Origin: Canna indica
Taxonomy: Eukaryota > Streptophyta > Magnoliopsida > Zingiberales > Cannaceae
NCBI GenBank assembly: GCA_034359265.1
Contig: CP136890.1
Coordinates: 1,428,501-1,492,500, forward strand
Direction of reading: 5' to 3'
DNA length: 64,000 nucleotides
Every line of letters starts with the position of its first letter. Position 1 is the first letter of the stretch. Positions 23,548 to 36,400 of this stretch are shown in pieces. Below the pieces are notes generated by a model. The model was not told the origin of the DNA. It saw only the letters and a program-made list of their open reading frames with translations, and searched no databases. The translations under genes were made by a program, and so were the position numbers.

Positions 23548-26500
23548 ATGGCGCACGATAAGGCCGGAAAGACAATGGAGGGTGATAACATGCGCGCTGA
23601 ACTTGCTTCCCCGATTTTTAGGTTGAATACCCTCGCGAGGCACCTCGGCGTCAGCTGCTCGCTCTCCCCGCCCTCTCCCATGGAGTCCCAATTCCCTAAC
23701 CAGGCCATCTACCCCTCGCCGACCGCCGGGTTCTCTGGCGGATCTGTCTTCGCCAATGTCGTCCAGGCGCCGGAGGATCCGATCCTTGGGGTAATTGGTC
23801 CTTGATCGGATCTGGTTATTGGTTTCTTGCTGATCGATTTATACGATTAGGCTTTCTTGGATGACTGATTTTTGTGTGCCATGATCTTTATTGCACTATT
23901 TTATGGGATTGCTTTTTGATCTCGTGTTGAGTTACTTATATTTCTTCCATTTAATCTCTTTTTTGATGAACTTGGTGACGTTTGGGGTCTACAGATGATT
24001 TCTCCTGACTGATCACTAACTACATCGTTTGTCTTTGAATTTGGGAGTGAATAAATAGGTCACGGTTGCATATAACAAGGATCCAAGTCGTATGAAGGTC
24101 AATCTGGGAGTTGGAGCATATCGAACTGAGGTATAACAATTTAACAATTTGATTACTTCTGTTCGTCCTATTAAGACTCTTAATCGTCTTAACTTTTCTC
24201 TTGTAATAGGAAGGAAAACCACTGGTGCTTAATGTGGTCAGACGAGCAGAGCAGATGCTAGTCAATAATCCGTATGATTCTTTGAACTTATACTAAACCA
24301 CAAATCTCCTGCTCGTATATAACAGTTCTATACATGTAGAATTTTCATGCGTGCCGAGAGTAAATGATTTACCTCTGCTGTTAGCTTCCCTTTGTTTGCT
24401 TTATAGACTATCCTGCCTTGTGTTGATTGCCACTTGGAGTTAATGCCTCTTCAGTTGTTCGTTCTTGTTGTCACTATGATAATTTGTGGGGAAACTACTT
24501 GTTTCTAATCTTATGGACGGTTTCATAGTCCTCTAGATCAACCTTGCTAGTATCTTTACTTACCAGACTCTGCAAGTTGTTGTATGCTAAGGGCTAAGGC
24601 TTTTTGTTATTCTTCCAGAGTGTCTATGTAAAATATCCATTTGGCAACATTCTTATACAGGTGTTATTTTCTTCCAGAATGTTCCTAATCATTGCTATTT
24701 AACTTTTATTGTTCAGATCTCGTGTGAAAGAATACCTTCCTATTACTGGCTTAGCAGATTTCAACAAACTCAGTGCTAAACTAATATTTGGAGCTGACAG
24801 GTGAATATAGCTCTGCCATTTGTGAATTGCACTTATTATAATTAAATAATAATAATCTGAAGAAGTTAGAAAAAAATTTCAATTAAACTTCTAGATAATT
24901 ATCGCACTGCAGTTGGTGACAGACATATGTTGCGTTGAACATCAAGCCAAATGGTAATGAAATGGGTCTTCGATGTGGCATCTGACACGTGTAACTGTAT
25001 AAATATTTGATATAAATATGACATGCATTTGTAAGCATCTATTTTCCTATATGCTATAAAACATGTGGTTATGTTGTGGCATGTGGTTCATGATACGTAT
25101 GCTACCAAAGACAATGGTATGGACCAAAGTTCTTAGCTTATTGGTAGTATGTTTTATTTTAAGGAGAAAACAAAGGGCAAGACTGCACCGAGAGTGTATT
25201 AGTACTATGCTAAGTCCATGTGCATTGCATCATGTCAATGCAGTGCAGTTAAATATCATCATATCACTTTTGAATAAATATACACATGAAATGTGAATTG
25301 TTGGATAAATGTGCATTTGGTATTCATAACTACGCTTTAAATCTAGTGATGGATAGACACCTGCACTATCAATGTTTTTTGTTCGGTTGTTCTGCTAAGC
25401 CTTTGCCTTATTCAATGAAAATGTTGACAAATTTTTGTCTTTCAAATAGTCCTGCCATTCAGGAAAATAGAGTTGTTACGGTGCAATGCTTATCTGGTAC
25501 TGGCTCATTGAGGGTTGGAGGAGAATTTCTAGCAAAGCATTACCATGAAGTACACTATTACCTCTTGTTTACTATTCTACATATTATGCTGGTTTGGGCC
25601 ACTAGTATTGTGTCTGAAGTTGTTACTTTTTCTCCAGCGTACAATTTATATTCCACAGCCAACATGGGGAAACCATACAAAAGTTTTTATGTTAGCAGGG
25701 CTGTCTGTGAAGACATACCGCTACTATGATCCAACAACAAGAGGACTAAATTTTAAAGGTGTGGAGCATATGTCCTTTGCCATGTGTCAAGTCATATACG
25801 TAACACGCTTTTAAACGTTTAAAATTCTAGTTTAACATGTCTACCGTTTAGTTCTTTAAATGTTCATGCACTGGAAAACTCTATTGATACAGGTTTGTTA
25901 GAAGATCTGAGTATGGCTCCTTCTGGAGCAATTGTTCTTCTTCATGCATGTGCACATAATCCTACTGGTGTGGATCCAACTGTTGGTCAGTGGGAGCAGA
26001 TGCGTCTGCTGATCAGATCAAAAGGCTTGCTACCTTTCTTTGACAGTGCCTATCAGGTAAGCTTCACTGGGCTACTAGTTAATTAGTCTTTAGAAATGGT
26101 GTATGGTGATATGGTCAACATGGTTCTTTACCAAAACTATGACCATATAATCATAGTAAGTGTTGTCTGTCTAGTTCACATGCCTAGACATAATTATTAT
26201 ATAAAAATTTCTAGCTAATCATTTTAATGTACACATGGATTTTGTTCTTGTACATTTTAACTCTTTATGAATCTTAAAAAGTATGATCTCATTGAAGGGA
26301 TTTGCGAGCGGAAGCCTGGATGCTGATGCACAATCAGTTAGGATGTTTGCTGCTGACGGGGGCGAGTGCCTCACAGCTCAAAGCTATGCGAAAAACATGG
26401 GTTTGTATGGGGAGCGTGTTGGTGCACTGAGCATTGTAAGAGGCTTACGTTACATTGACAATTTCTTCTATCCAGTTCATTTTTGTTATTAATTTGTAGC

Positions 26501-28191
26501 CGACCTATATATATATAATTCTTAGTTATTTAAATCAGTTCTCTCTATATAGCATCAAGCCATCAAGTACTCGATTGGAACACTAAACAAGTTCTGAAGA
26601 GATTAATGAATCATCCTTTCCAATATTCTTATTTATAGATGAATCATCACAACTATTAAAAACATTTAAGGCTTATATACCACACATATTTCTGGAGGTT
26701 CACTTTTGACAACAGTTAACAGGTTCACAGCCATGAACATGGGATATGACAGTACGAAAAGTGTTGTGGAGTTCATTGTGGATTCTTTGACATGTTAAAT
26801 GCAGCTCATGTTTTTTCTGATCATTAATATCTTATTTCTGAAATTGCCATTCTAGCTAAACATCCCATCTGAAATTGCAATTCTAGCTAAACATCCCAAA
26901 ACCATTTATTTTATTTAATTGACAAGTAGTTACAGCATACTAATCATGCACAGCTGCTGATATGTTGCCACTACCCTTTACTATTTACTACCTGTCCTTT
27001 TTGAACCTCAGTAATTTGGTTATTCTTCAATTTTGTAGGTCTGTAAATATGCAGATGTGGCAGTTAGGGTGGAAAGTCAGCTGAAACTTGTGATCCGACC
27101 CATGTATTCCAATCCTCCTATTCACGGTGCTTCTATCGTGGCTACCATTTTAAAAGACAAGTAAGTCATCATGCATATTATGCTAGAAGCACTTTCTTTG
27201 AATATTGCTGGCCATTAACATTGCACTGTTTTTGAGATTGTTCTGTTAAGATGTTGCAGTTCGTCATAGATATGTAGTATTATGTTTTTCATCTTTCAAG
27301 CGTGTCCTTTTTTCATGTGCAGCATACTTGTTAACTGGTATTTTTCTTTTATCTCTCTTAGGGAAATGTATTATGAATGGACTGTTGAGTTGAAAGCCAT
27401 GGCCAATCGAATTATCAACATGCGTCAGCAGCTTTTTGATGCTTTACGTGCTAGAGGTACGTGAATTTGCTAACTATTATTTAGACTATATCATCCATCA
27501 TCTTAACCGAACTACAAGATCATTCTACATTTACTAATTGTGTACTGAATTTTTCTTTAAGAAGTTGTATTTCTTATATTATGATCTTTCCTTGAGGAAG
27601 ACCATTTATGGTACAAGATTCAAAAATAAGAAACTGTTTTGTATTACTTATTGAACTAAGATCATGTATTTGTTATGCAGGGACACCTGGTGACTGGACT
27701 CACATCATCAAACAGATTGGGATGTTTACCTTCACAGGGCTTAATAAGGAGCAAGTGGCTTTCATGACACAAGAGTATCATGTTTACTTGACTTCTGATG
27801 GGTAATCTTCTTTATCTTTCCCGTGCCTTGGCTTCCTGTAGTTTAATTTGTTATTTTTGGTTTTGAGCTTAACCTTCTCTATTCTGCTGTCTTCATATCC
27901 CAGCCATCTTTTTCTTGATTTCTTTTATTTTTATGTATTATTGCATTAAATAAAGTGCTCCTGTTTTGATTTCATAATCTGTGAGCTTCTGCTGTTCATA
28001 ACTCGGATGACAGAAGGGTGCTAAATATGAACTTCATGCATCAACTCCTTGGTACCATTCGACATCTCTGTTTACCACTGTTCTGATAAGCAAATACTTA
28101 TTGCAGGAGGATAAGCATGGCTGGTTTGAACTCCAAAACTGTTCCCCATCTTGCTGATGCCATTCATGCAGCAGTGACTCGTATCAAATAA
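23548..28191 (+). CDS. ASP3: Aspartate aminotransferase, peroxisomal (PTS2) type
   Basis: Twelve exons: 23548-23790, 24059-24130, 24210-24271, 24717-24800, 25450-25549, 25638-25758, 25893-26056, 26298-26435, 27039-27160, 27362-27456, 27681-27801, 28107-28191. The total is 1407 nt, 468 residues. It interconverts aspartate and 2-oxoglutarate with oxaloacetate and glutamate using PLP. Visible motifs are VAYNKDPS and [39 protein letters not shown] and the PLP lysine at 314 ([14 protein letters not shown]), ending [29 protein letters not shown] (residues 25-33) fits the PTS2 consensus RLx5HL, as in the peroxisomal Arabidopsis ASP3. Three in-frame ATGs (23548, 23575, 23590) precede it. I chose the first, which has A at -3 and G at +4; the others give a protein 9 or 14 residues shorter. 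All introns are GT-AG. Confidence 0.94.
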
Positions 28192-28260
28192 CAAATGGTG
28201 ACTCCATCCAGATTTTCTCCTGCAGCAAAACACCTTTTGCATACTTTCCTTGGCATCAAA

Positions 28261-28356
28261 TCAGTAAGATGCAGACTGTCTGTAATTGCTTTTCATAACT
28301 CTTGAAATATATTACAGGTTTCTTTGTTAAAAAAAAAAAGTCAATAAGATGCAGAC
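28261..28356 (+). mobile_element. 64-bp LINE tail in the AAT 3' region
   Basis: TCAGTAAGATGCAGAC (28261-28276) and TCAATAAGATGCAGAC (28341-28356) match at 15 of 16. The insert ends CTCTTGAAATATATTACAGG, then TTTCTTTGTT and poly-A, resembling the LINE tail at 17566-17654. It lies about 85 bases after the stop codon, probably inside the 3' UTR. Confidence 0.7.
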
Positions 28357-30218
28357 AATTTAGAGATCAACGTCTGTAGTTTTAGTCAGTTGCATTTGTA
28401 TTACTCTGAATAAATTTCTTTGTTATATTTTATTTTAACTTAATTTTACTCACAGCTTCCTCTGTATCATTGCAGTAATCTTGCAATAATGTCCATTGTT
28501 TGCTCCAAACTTTTTTAAAGCAAGTGAGGTCACGTTTTTTTCGAAATTGTTTGCAAGTTACAACATTGTCCTTAGCATAATATCATATCCAAAATTACAA
28601 AATTTTGAGGAGGCTTAAGCAGTTAAGCCCTTACTGACTCGACTGTGTTGATCTAGGCAGTGAACTGTGTGAAATAATTTTCTTGTAGAATTTGAAGAGT
28701 GGAGAACTAATCCATTATGATGTTTAACTGAGATATTTGATTGTAAGTTATATTCAATTGATTGTTTTGGTCCAACATCATGTTTTCATTCACGAATAGT
28801 TGTCCTCCCAGCTCTTTTTTTCTGAAGCAAGAAGCCTGCATTCATCCAAGAATTGTCCTTGCAGCTCTAAATTAGAGGTGGCAATGGCCGTGCTTAGGCC
28901 GGCCCAGGCCCGGGCCCGGGCAGGCTCGGCCACCTCCGGGCTGTGCCAGGCACGGCCCAACTGATTAGGGGGCAGGCCCAGCCCGGGCCTGAGCCCGTCC
29001 CTTCGGGCTTGGGCCGGCCCGAAACTTTTAATTTTTTTTTTAAAAATTTTTGGTCGAGCCAGACTCGAGCCAGGCTTGGGTCTGGCTCGGCCAAGCTTGT
29101 GTTTGACCAGGTCAGCACCGCGAGCCGTGCCCTGCTTGGCCCGCAGGCCCCGTGCCTGGCACGGCCAAGGGGCGAGCCCAGCTGCCCATGGGTGGGCTCA
29201 GTCCATTGCCACCTCTAGCTCTAATGTGGGCAGATTTTTTCATAAGCGGATATCTTTGTCAACCAAGTGCAGTTTTCCATTTCTCCATTTATAGGTTTCA
29301 GATTGTTGAATGTCAACTAACAGCAGGTCTTTCAGCCAGTAAAGATAAGCTGCTGCTTTTTGGAATATATGCTTTCACTCTAGTAATATATTGAACATTG
29401 CTTGTCTTTTGCAATATAGTCAAATATCATATTATTTCGAAATAGCTAAGTTAATACTTTGAAATAGAGTAAATTTTAATAATCTCTCTATTTTAGACTA
29501 ATTGATCATAGTTCTCTTTGTTGTTTCAAAATGCTTGAGATTTTTAAAAATCCAATAATGACCTCCTAACCATTAAAAATAAACAATATGAATTAAAAAA
29601 AATAAAATGAGATGTCATCTACCAATTCAATTTTTAATCTGATTCGTTCATATTTGGATGGCGGAGATCCAATTCTCTTGCAAGACACCAAGAACATCAC
29701 TTGATAGCAATGTGATCAATGTCTCTCTGATCATTGGGTATGATGAGTAAAAAACATTGAGATGATAAATGATGTGGATATTTTACACTAAGTGTGTTGT
29801 TTTAAGATGGTTTAGATTCTGGAAAATAAAACGGTGGGTGAGTGAGTGAACAAATGCTGTAAGTGAACATGGGCAATAAGTATGTCAACATAACTTATTC
29901 ACCGTTTATATATGTTCACCCACTCTCATCTTTATTCATTTACTGATCATGTTCACTCATTCATTGCTTGACTCATTATCTTTATAAAATTTATCATAGA
30001 AGATATCTCCATAAGGTTGCTTATTAGATTTTTAGGAGATTCCAAACAATTTTTTAAAAGAAATAAAAGAGGTCTATGTGCAATTACTTCTAATTAGAGC
30101 ATAAGCTTATACAAATTGTCCTTTGAAATAACATGTTATTATTCTAGATCTTAATAATCTCATAAATCTATATCATATATAAGCGAGGTTCAATCAAAGT
30201 CATGTGACATATTTTTCA
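28357..30218. other. Spacer downstream of the aminotransferase gene
   Basis: AT-rich non-coding DNA apart from the GC-rich element at 28873-29217. A possible polyadenylation signal AATAAA-like sequence occurs near 28,409. No gene was recognised. Confidence 0.5.
28873..29217. mobile_element. hAT-like low-complexity element, GC-rich (GGCCCGGGC)
   Basis: The left end TAGAGGTGGCAATGG and the right end CCATTGCCACCTCTA are perfect 15-base inverted repeats. Flanks CTCTAAAT and GCTCTAAT fit an 8-bp duplication with one indel. The interior is a GC-rich series of GGCCCGGGC, GGCTCGG and GGCACGG words in both orientations, sharply different from the AT-rich surroundings. Open frames across it are compositional artefacts. 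Confidence 0.75.
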
Positions 30219-30369
30219 AATGCATTGGGCGAGGAGGAACATACTTCTACTTGTTTTGAAAGCGAGAAGTGTACGGCCAAGGACCCTCTACATTCTCTTT
30301 CTTTCTAATGGGCAGAAGGTGATCTTTTGCTTGAGCTATTTTTTTTATTAAAAAAAATGCATTGGGCGA
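30219..30369 (+). mobile_element. 123-bp LINE tail with 14-bp target duplication
   Basis: AATGCATTGGGCGA is perfectly repeated at 30219-30232 and 30356-30369. The insert ends with a T-rich stretch followed by ATTAAAAAAA. It is a 5'-truncated non-LTR retrotransposon end. Confidence 0.75.
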
Positions 30370-30437
30370 TTGTGGCAATACATGAGATTTCAACCATTTT
30401 ATGCAATTGAATTTTCAATTTATAAGCACATGTATGC

Positions 30438-33400
30438 AATAATCTAATTTATCAGAGAAGGGTTTTATTGTGTAGATACTCAATAGGCAGTCCAGGGAAA
30501 TGTATCCAAATTGAGATTGTCTCAATTTGCTCCAGGAAGGCAGGAATGGCTGGAAGTTAGCTTTCCATCGGATAGTAAGCAAAGTTTATCCGTTTAAGAA
30601 CCAAGGGCCATGAGTTAAAACATGGTTCGGGTCATCATTTGAAGCAAACTAAAAAAAATAACCAGATGTGAGATCAATTACTAGTATACCTTGCTTAATT
30701 CTCTAGATTTTTGGCATAACATTTTGAATTAGACTCAACGGAGGGGTTTTGCCAAAAAACTTACTATATAGGCAGTTGATCCAATGTGATCTTGCCAATT
30801 CCATCAGATCATCAGCAATCAAAACTTCATCTATGGAGCTCTCCTAGATGGCTCTTATCTTCGCCTCAACTTTCTTATTACAGTCAACAACGGAAGAGAG
30901 GTTGGCTTTTTTGAATAGCGCAGCCCAAGATCAAGGGTTTGCCTGGATGCAATTGAAGGGGGGGGGGAGCATCTTTCTTAGGGCCATCAGTGAGAGTCGA
31001 ATTCCCTCAAACCCTTTCTTTCCTTGAAGTTATTATACTTGCAGTATCCTTCGCATCTACTACTCTTCGAGCAAACATCAAAGTCCCATCTCTCGGGGTT
31101 TCAGCAGGATCAGTGAGATGGATGGGATCTGGAGGCTTCTTTGGCTTCGGGATCCACATCTGGCCGGAGAGATTGGGGTCCGACGGCCTTTTCCCATTGT
31201 CGCATTCGACTGGCCAAGCCTGCAACCACAGCAACAATAGATGAGTACTTTGGCGTTTGCTCCACCTCCTCCTCCCGTCGTTGCTTACAATTCTATGACT
31301 TCAACGAATTATTATTGGAATACCAACGTCAACGACCTCAACAACAATTCTCTAATCACTTCAGCAAATTACTGGAACACCAACGTCAAAAATATCAACA
31401 ACAACAATAATTCTCTGATCACTTCAGCAAATTACTGGAACACCAACGTCAACAACAACTATTATATGACTTCAGCGAATTATTGGAACACCAACATCAA
31501 CAATAGCAACAATCATGTGACTTCAGCGAATTATTGGAACACCAACGTCAACAGTTCCAACAACATGAACTACTATTACAACTACAACAGCTACAGAAAC
31601 TACAATGGCAACAACATCAACATCAACAATGATCCTGGTAGTGAATATGAACTTGGAATCACTAATTTTGAAATCGACGAGCTTCTGCAAGTGGCTTCAG
31701 TCTTCATGTAAGAAAGACCTCATGCAGTTCAGTACTTTATTTCCTTCTCAAGCTTGCTGCTAGAATAGGCCAGCCAATCAAACTTGATGAAGTCACAAAC
31801 AAAGGGCTGAGAACAAAGTATGCTAGGGTATGTATTATGTGGAACCTGAGCAATTGTGTACCGAATGGAATTTGAGTGAACAACATGGGTTATAGATTTT
31901 GGCAGACTGTGGCATTTGAAAACATTCCCAAATTCTATTATAGTTGTGGAAAAATGAGACACTCAGTTGAAAATTGTACCACAGCTAGTAATTCCTCTAC
32001 TTGGACTGCAGCCAGGGAAGGAATTGGTAATGAAACAATACTATGCAAGAGGCATGATACAATGCCAGCTGAACCTAAAAACATCAATGGCCTATGGTAA
32101 TTAGTTAACAGGAAGAAAAAAGAAATATGACAGAAAAAAGATAGTGGAAAGACTATTGGTTCAATATCAGTTTCAGATATCCAAAAGAAGGAAGACATGA
32201 CAACTGATACAAACTTGATTGGGAACCAGGTTCGTAACAATTCAATGATTTCTTCTGAGAAAAAAAAGGAGAATACAATTGAAGCAAGCATGTAAGACAT
32301 TGGTCAATCTCCTTACCAATTCATTCACAAACATCTCCCTTCTTAGGCCTCAAGCAACTATGAAGAAACCTGATAAGTTTTCATCTAGTAGAAAGGAGCC
32401 GATCAAGGTGCCAATTAGCATTGACAAAAGTATTGATGATTTTCACAAAAAAAATGATAGGGGTGTTTGAGATTACAATGAATCAAATTCTGACACTTCT
32501 GACTTGTTGATGATGCTTCTTCTCCTAATCAGAGAAGAAGAAGATCTTCCTCTTAGCATATCCATGATGCTACTTTCCCCTTCAACCTGAAGAATCCAAG
32601 GGGAAAGAAGAGAAAATGACACTCTAATGACACAAAAATAATTACCTCCGCCTTAGCAACTTCTTAACCATGAAAATACTTTCTTGGAATATAAGGGGTT
32701 GTTTGAAAGAAGCTGCTTGGAACCACCTAGACATTTTGTCGAAGAATCATAAATCTGAAATCACCCAGCTGGTTGAGACACTTAAATGATGAAAATTCAT
32801 TGCTTTGCATTAAGAAATTTGGACCAAACTGATCTGAAATCTATGTAGCTGGGGATGATAGAGCTGGTGGAATTGTTCTTGTCCAGAGGAATGATTTTCT
32901 AAACATCCAAATGCTATTTTCTTACAGTCAGATCATCAATGCAATGGTTACCCCTCTCAGAGATAGACCATGGTTGCTCAGTGGAATATATGCCAGCAAC
33001 TGCCCCAAAGAAAGAGGCTATTTGTGGAGATTTCTGAGTAACATTGACTCCCGCTGAGCTCCCTTGGGTTCTCATTGGTGATTTCAACTGTATAAACAGC
33101 TGAAGTGATAAAATAAGTGGCAACCAATTTAAATGGGGACATTCAATTGATTATTTCAATGAATTGTGCTCTTCCACTGGCCTGATGGAAGTAAAGTTTC
33201 AAAAAGGAAAATTCACTTGAAGTAACAATAGAACCTGCAAAGGAAGAGTCCTTGCCAGGTTGGACAAGGCCCCGGTTAACTGGGAATGGTCAAGCATGTA
33301 ATGCACTTGAACAAAATTGCTTCTGACCATAAGCTTATCTTCCTCATTGCTGAGAACATAAGGAAGGATAGAGGCAAAGACAAGCATTTTATTTTTGAAC

Positions 33401-36400
33401 ACTACTGGATGGACTACAGTGAGCTTTAGGAATTGATAAGAGAGAAGTGGTACCATGATAACACTCATGTAGCAACTTAGAGTCCATGGGGCAGAAATTC
33501 ACCAGCTTTGCTGTTGACATTTCCAATTGGGCCAAGCAAAATGTTAGTCTACTTGAAAAAGAGTTAGAAGCCACAAAGGCCGAGTTTGATGAGTTAGAAA
33601 AATTGGATGAACTGGACTCATGTTACATGAGATGTTATCGGAATGAAACGTCTCTCAAACAAAGCAATGACACTAAACAAGCAACTTCACATAAAGTGGT
33701 GGACCATGGCTAGATGAAAATGATAAAAACACTAAATTTTTTTACAGCTTGACAAAATACAAAAGAAACATGAACTACATTAACCAAATCTCTTTTGATG
33801 GTAATATCATTTCTAATCCTAGAAACATTGTCAGAGAATTTGCAGACTGGTATTGCAACCTCTAGGATGAGGAAGAAAGCAACAACTCAGGCCAAGATTG
33901 GGAGTATGCCTGCAATCTCAAGTGGAAGAACCTCAGTGGTAATGAGTCTGCAAGCTTATGTAAAGAGTTCACTATAGAAGAAGTATGAAACATTGTCAAT
34001 AGCTTGGGCAGGAGCAAAGCTCCAGGACCTGATGGCTTCAATGTGGAATTCTACATCAAGTACTAGAGCATCATTGGCGCCAACATCTTAAATGCTCTTA
34101 GAGAATTCCAAATATCAGCTAAGTTATCTGAGTATTGGGGTGACACTGCTCTAATTTTTGTGCCAAAAATTGATGGTCCTGCAAAGATAACAGACTTTAG
34201 GCCTATTGCACTACGAAATGTCCTTTACAAGATCCTATCTAAAGCACTTGCCAACAGAATCAGGTCATGCATAAAGAGGATAATCTCCAAGGGGCAATGT
34301 GCTTTCATTGAAGGGAGGAGAATTCAAGATAATATACTTCTAGCTAATGAAATAGTGAACATTGTCAGCAAGTCCAAGAGGAAATGACCCTTTATAATCC
34401 TAAAGCTCCATCTGGAAAATACATTTGATAAGGTCTCCTAGAGGGCAGTGGAGAATATAATGGAATTTATAAAATTTCCTAAAATTGTCAGGAATTGGAT
34501 TCAAGCTTGCCTCAGTTCTGCTAGATTCTTTTGCAACATAAATGACCATAAATCTGCAGGATTTTCAAATGAGAAAGGGGTCAGGCAAGATGACCCCCAC
34601 TCTCCCTATATCTTCGTAATCATGCATGATCCACTTTCTAGAATACTGAACAGTCTCTCTGAGAATTTATAGTTCCATCAAGTGCTTTAAATATAAGGAG
34701 ATGAAGCTCAGTCATCTTGCTTTTGCTGATGACATTTTGATAGTCATTAAGGGTAATCAAAAGAATTGTTGTAATGTTATGAAAGCTATTTCTTTATACT
34801 GCAGATTTACTGATCAAAGGATTAACAAAGACAAGTCAAAAAAATTCTTCCCATTACATTGCCAAGGCAACTTAAGGTCTAAAATATGCAAACTCCCGGG
34901 GTTCAGAGCAGGTGAATATCCTATGAGATCTCGGGGCATTCATAAGTCCTAAAAAGGTTGGTGTTAGCAGCCAAAGAATCCTGATACACAAAGCAACTAG
35001 TAGGATTGATGGTTGGGCTAGGAAAACAATATCTCGAGCAGGAAGAATGATACTTCTGAACTCAATCATGAATGTCTTGCCAATGCATACTACCTCTTCT
35101 TCATGGGTTGACCGGAAGGTGATAAAAAGCTATCCAAGTCTAGCTAAAAATTACTTTTGGGGATCTTGTGCTAAAAAGAAAAATTTCCACCTAGTTGAGT
35201 GGAACAAAATCATGCTCGAGAAAAGCATTAGTGGACTAGGCTTAAAGGATTTGGAGATTACGAGATTTTCTACTCATGCTTGAAGGATTCTTCCCTTCTC
35301 TAACAAAGGAAATACTCTATGGGCTAAGATGCTTAATAAAAAAATACCATGACTATCATCCATGGAGTTTCAAAAAGAGTAGCAAATTCTCATGATCTTT
35401 CAAATGCATTCATGGTGCCACACAGGAGCTTAAGGAAGACCTAAGGAAGAGAGTAGGAGATGGTACTGACATTGATATACACAATGACCCCTGGATCTCT
35501 AACTTGCCACTGAACAAATGACCTACCTTTATTAATATGGAGGTAGCTCTCAAATTCAGCAAGGTTAAGAAGCTAATAAGTAACAACAGATGAGACCATG
35601 AGCTGATCCTTGAGATGTTTGGTGAACATCACTAAAATAATATTGCTTGCATCTATATCCCCAAGGAAAAAGTTAGAGACAAATGGATATGATGTTCACA
35701 AGGAGATCTTAATTGCAAAAATGCCTACAATTTTATTGTTGAAGAAAAGCAAGAAGTTAAGCAGCATAATATCAACTGGAGCACATTGTGATCCTTGAAA
35801 ACAATTCCTATAGTAAAAAATTTCATCCGAAAATTTCTTTGGGGCAGAATTCCCACCTCCTGCTATTTAGCTGGCATAAGCAAAATAACTCTAAATTATT
35901 ATTATGTTTGTAGCAAGGATGAGGATAATGCAAAGCATTTCTTTTTTGAATGTGACTATGCCAAATTATTTTGGAATAAGGTTGAAAGAGAGCTTAATTA
36001 TTGTTTCAATCATAAGAAGGATTGGTACATGAGGATGTGGCTGTTGGAAAAGGCTCCTGGAAATGATAAGCTGAATAAATGGATGAAAGATGTGATTGCT
36101 TCTTCTCTTTGACAGCTTTGAAAAAATAGGAACTCATGTTATTTCAAACAGAAAAGGATATGCATGAATACCCTATTTTGCAGGGTCATAGCTGACATAC
36201 TTTGGTCTAAGAATGATGATAAGAAAGAAAACATAGCTAAGGCTAATGAGGGGGTCATTTTGAACCATGATATTAAGGATTTTCTCATCTACTGTGATAC
36301 TGCTTGACTTAGTAAGTCTGATAACTGTAGTTATGGTTTCATCATCAAAGACACTAATGGCTCAACAGTATCAAAAGGAAGTGACAACTGCAAAGTTCAT

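Noticed and set aside
28894..29218. Pro/Gly/Arg-rich open frames on both strands
   Set aside because: GC-rich low-complexity interior of a hAT-like element with perfect inverted ends.
31241..31711. 156-codon Asn/Tyr-rich open frame with YWNTN repeats
   Set aside because: It lies wholly within the target duplications of the LINE, between the inverted ORF1 start and the inversion point. It is best read as the LINE leader; the repeats keep the frame open by chance.
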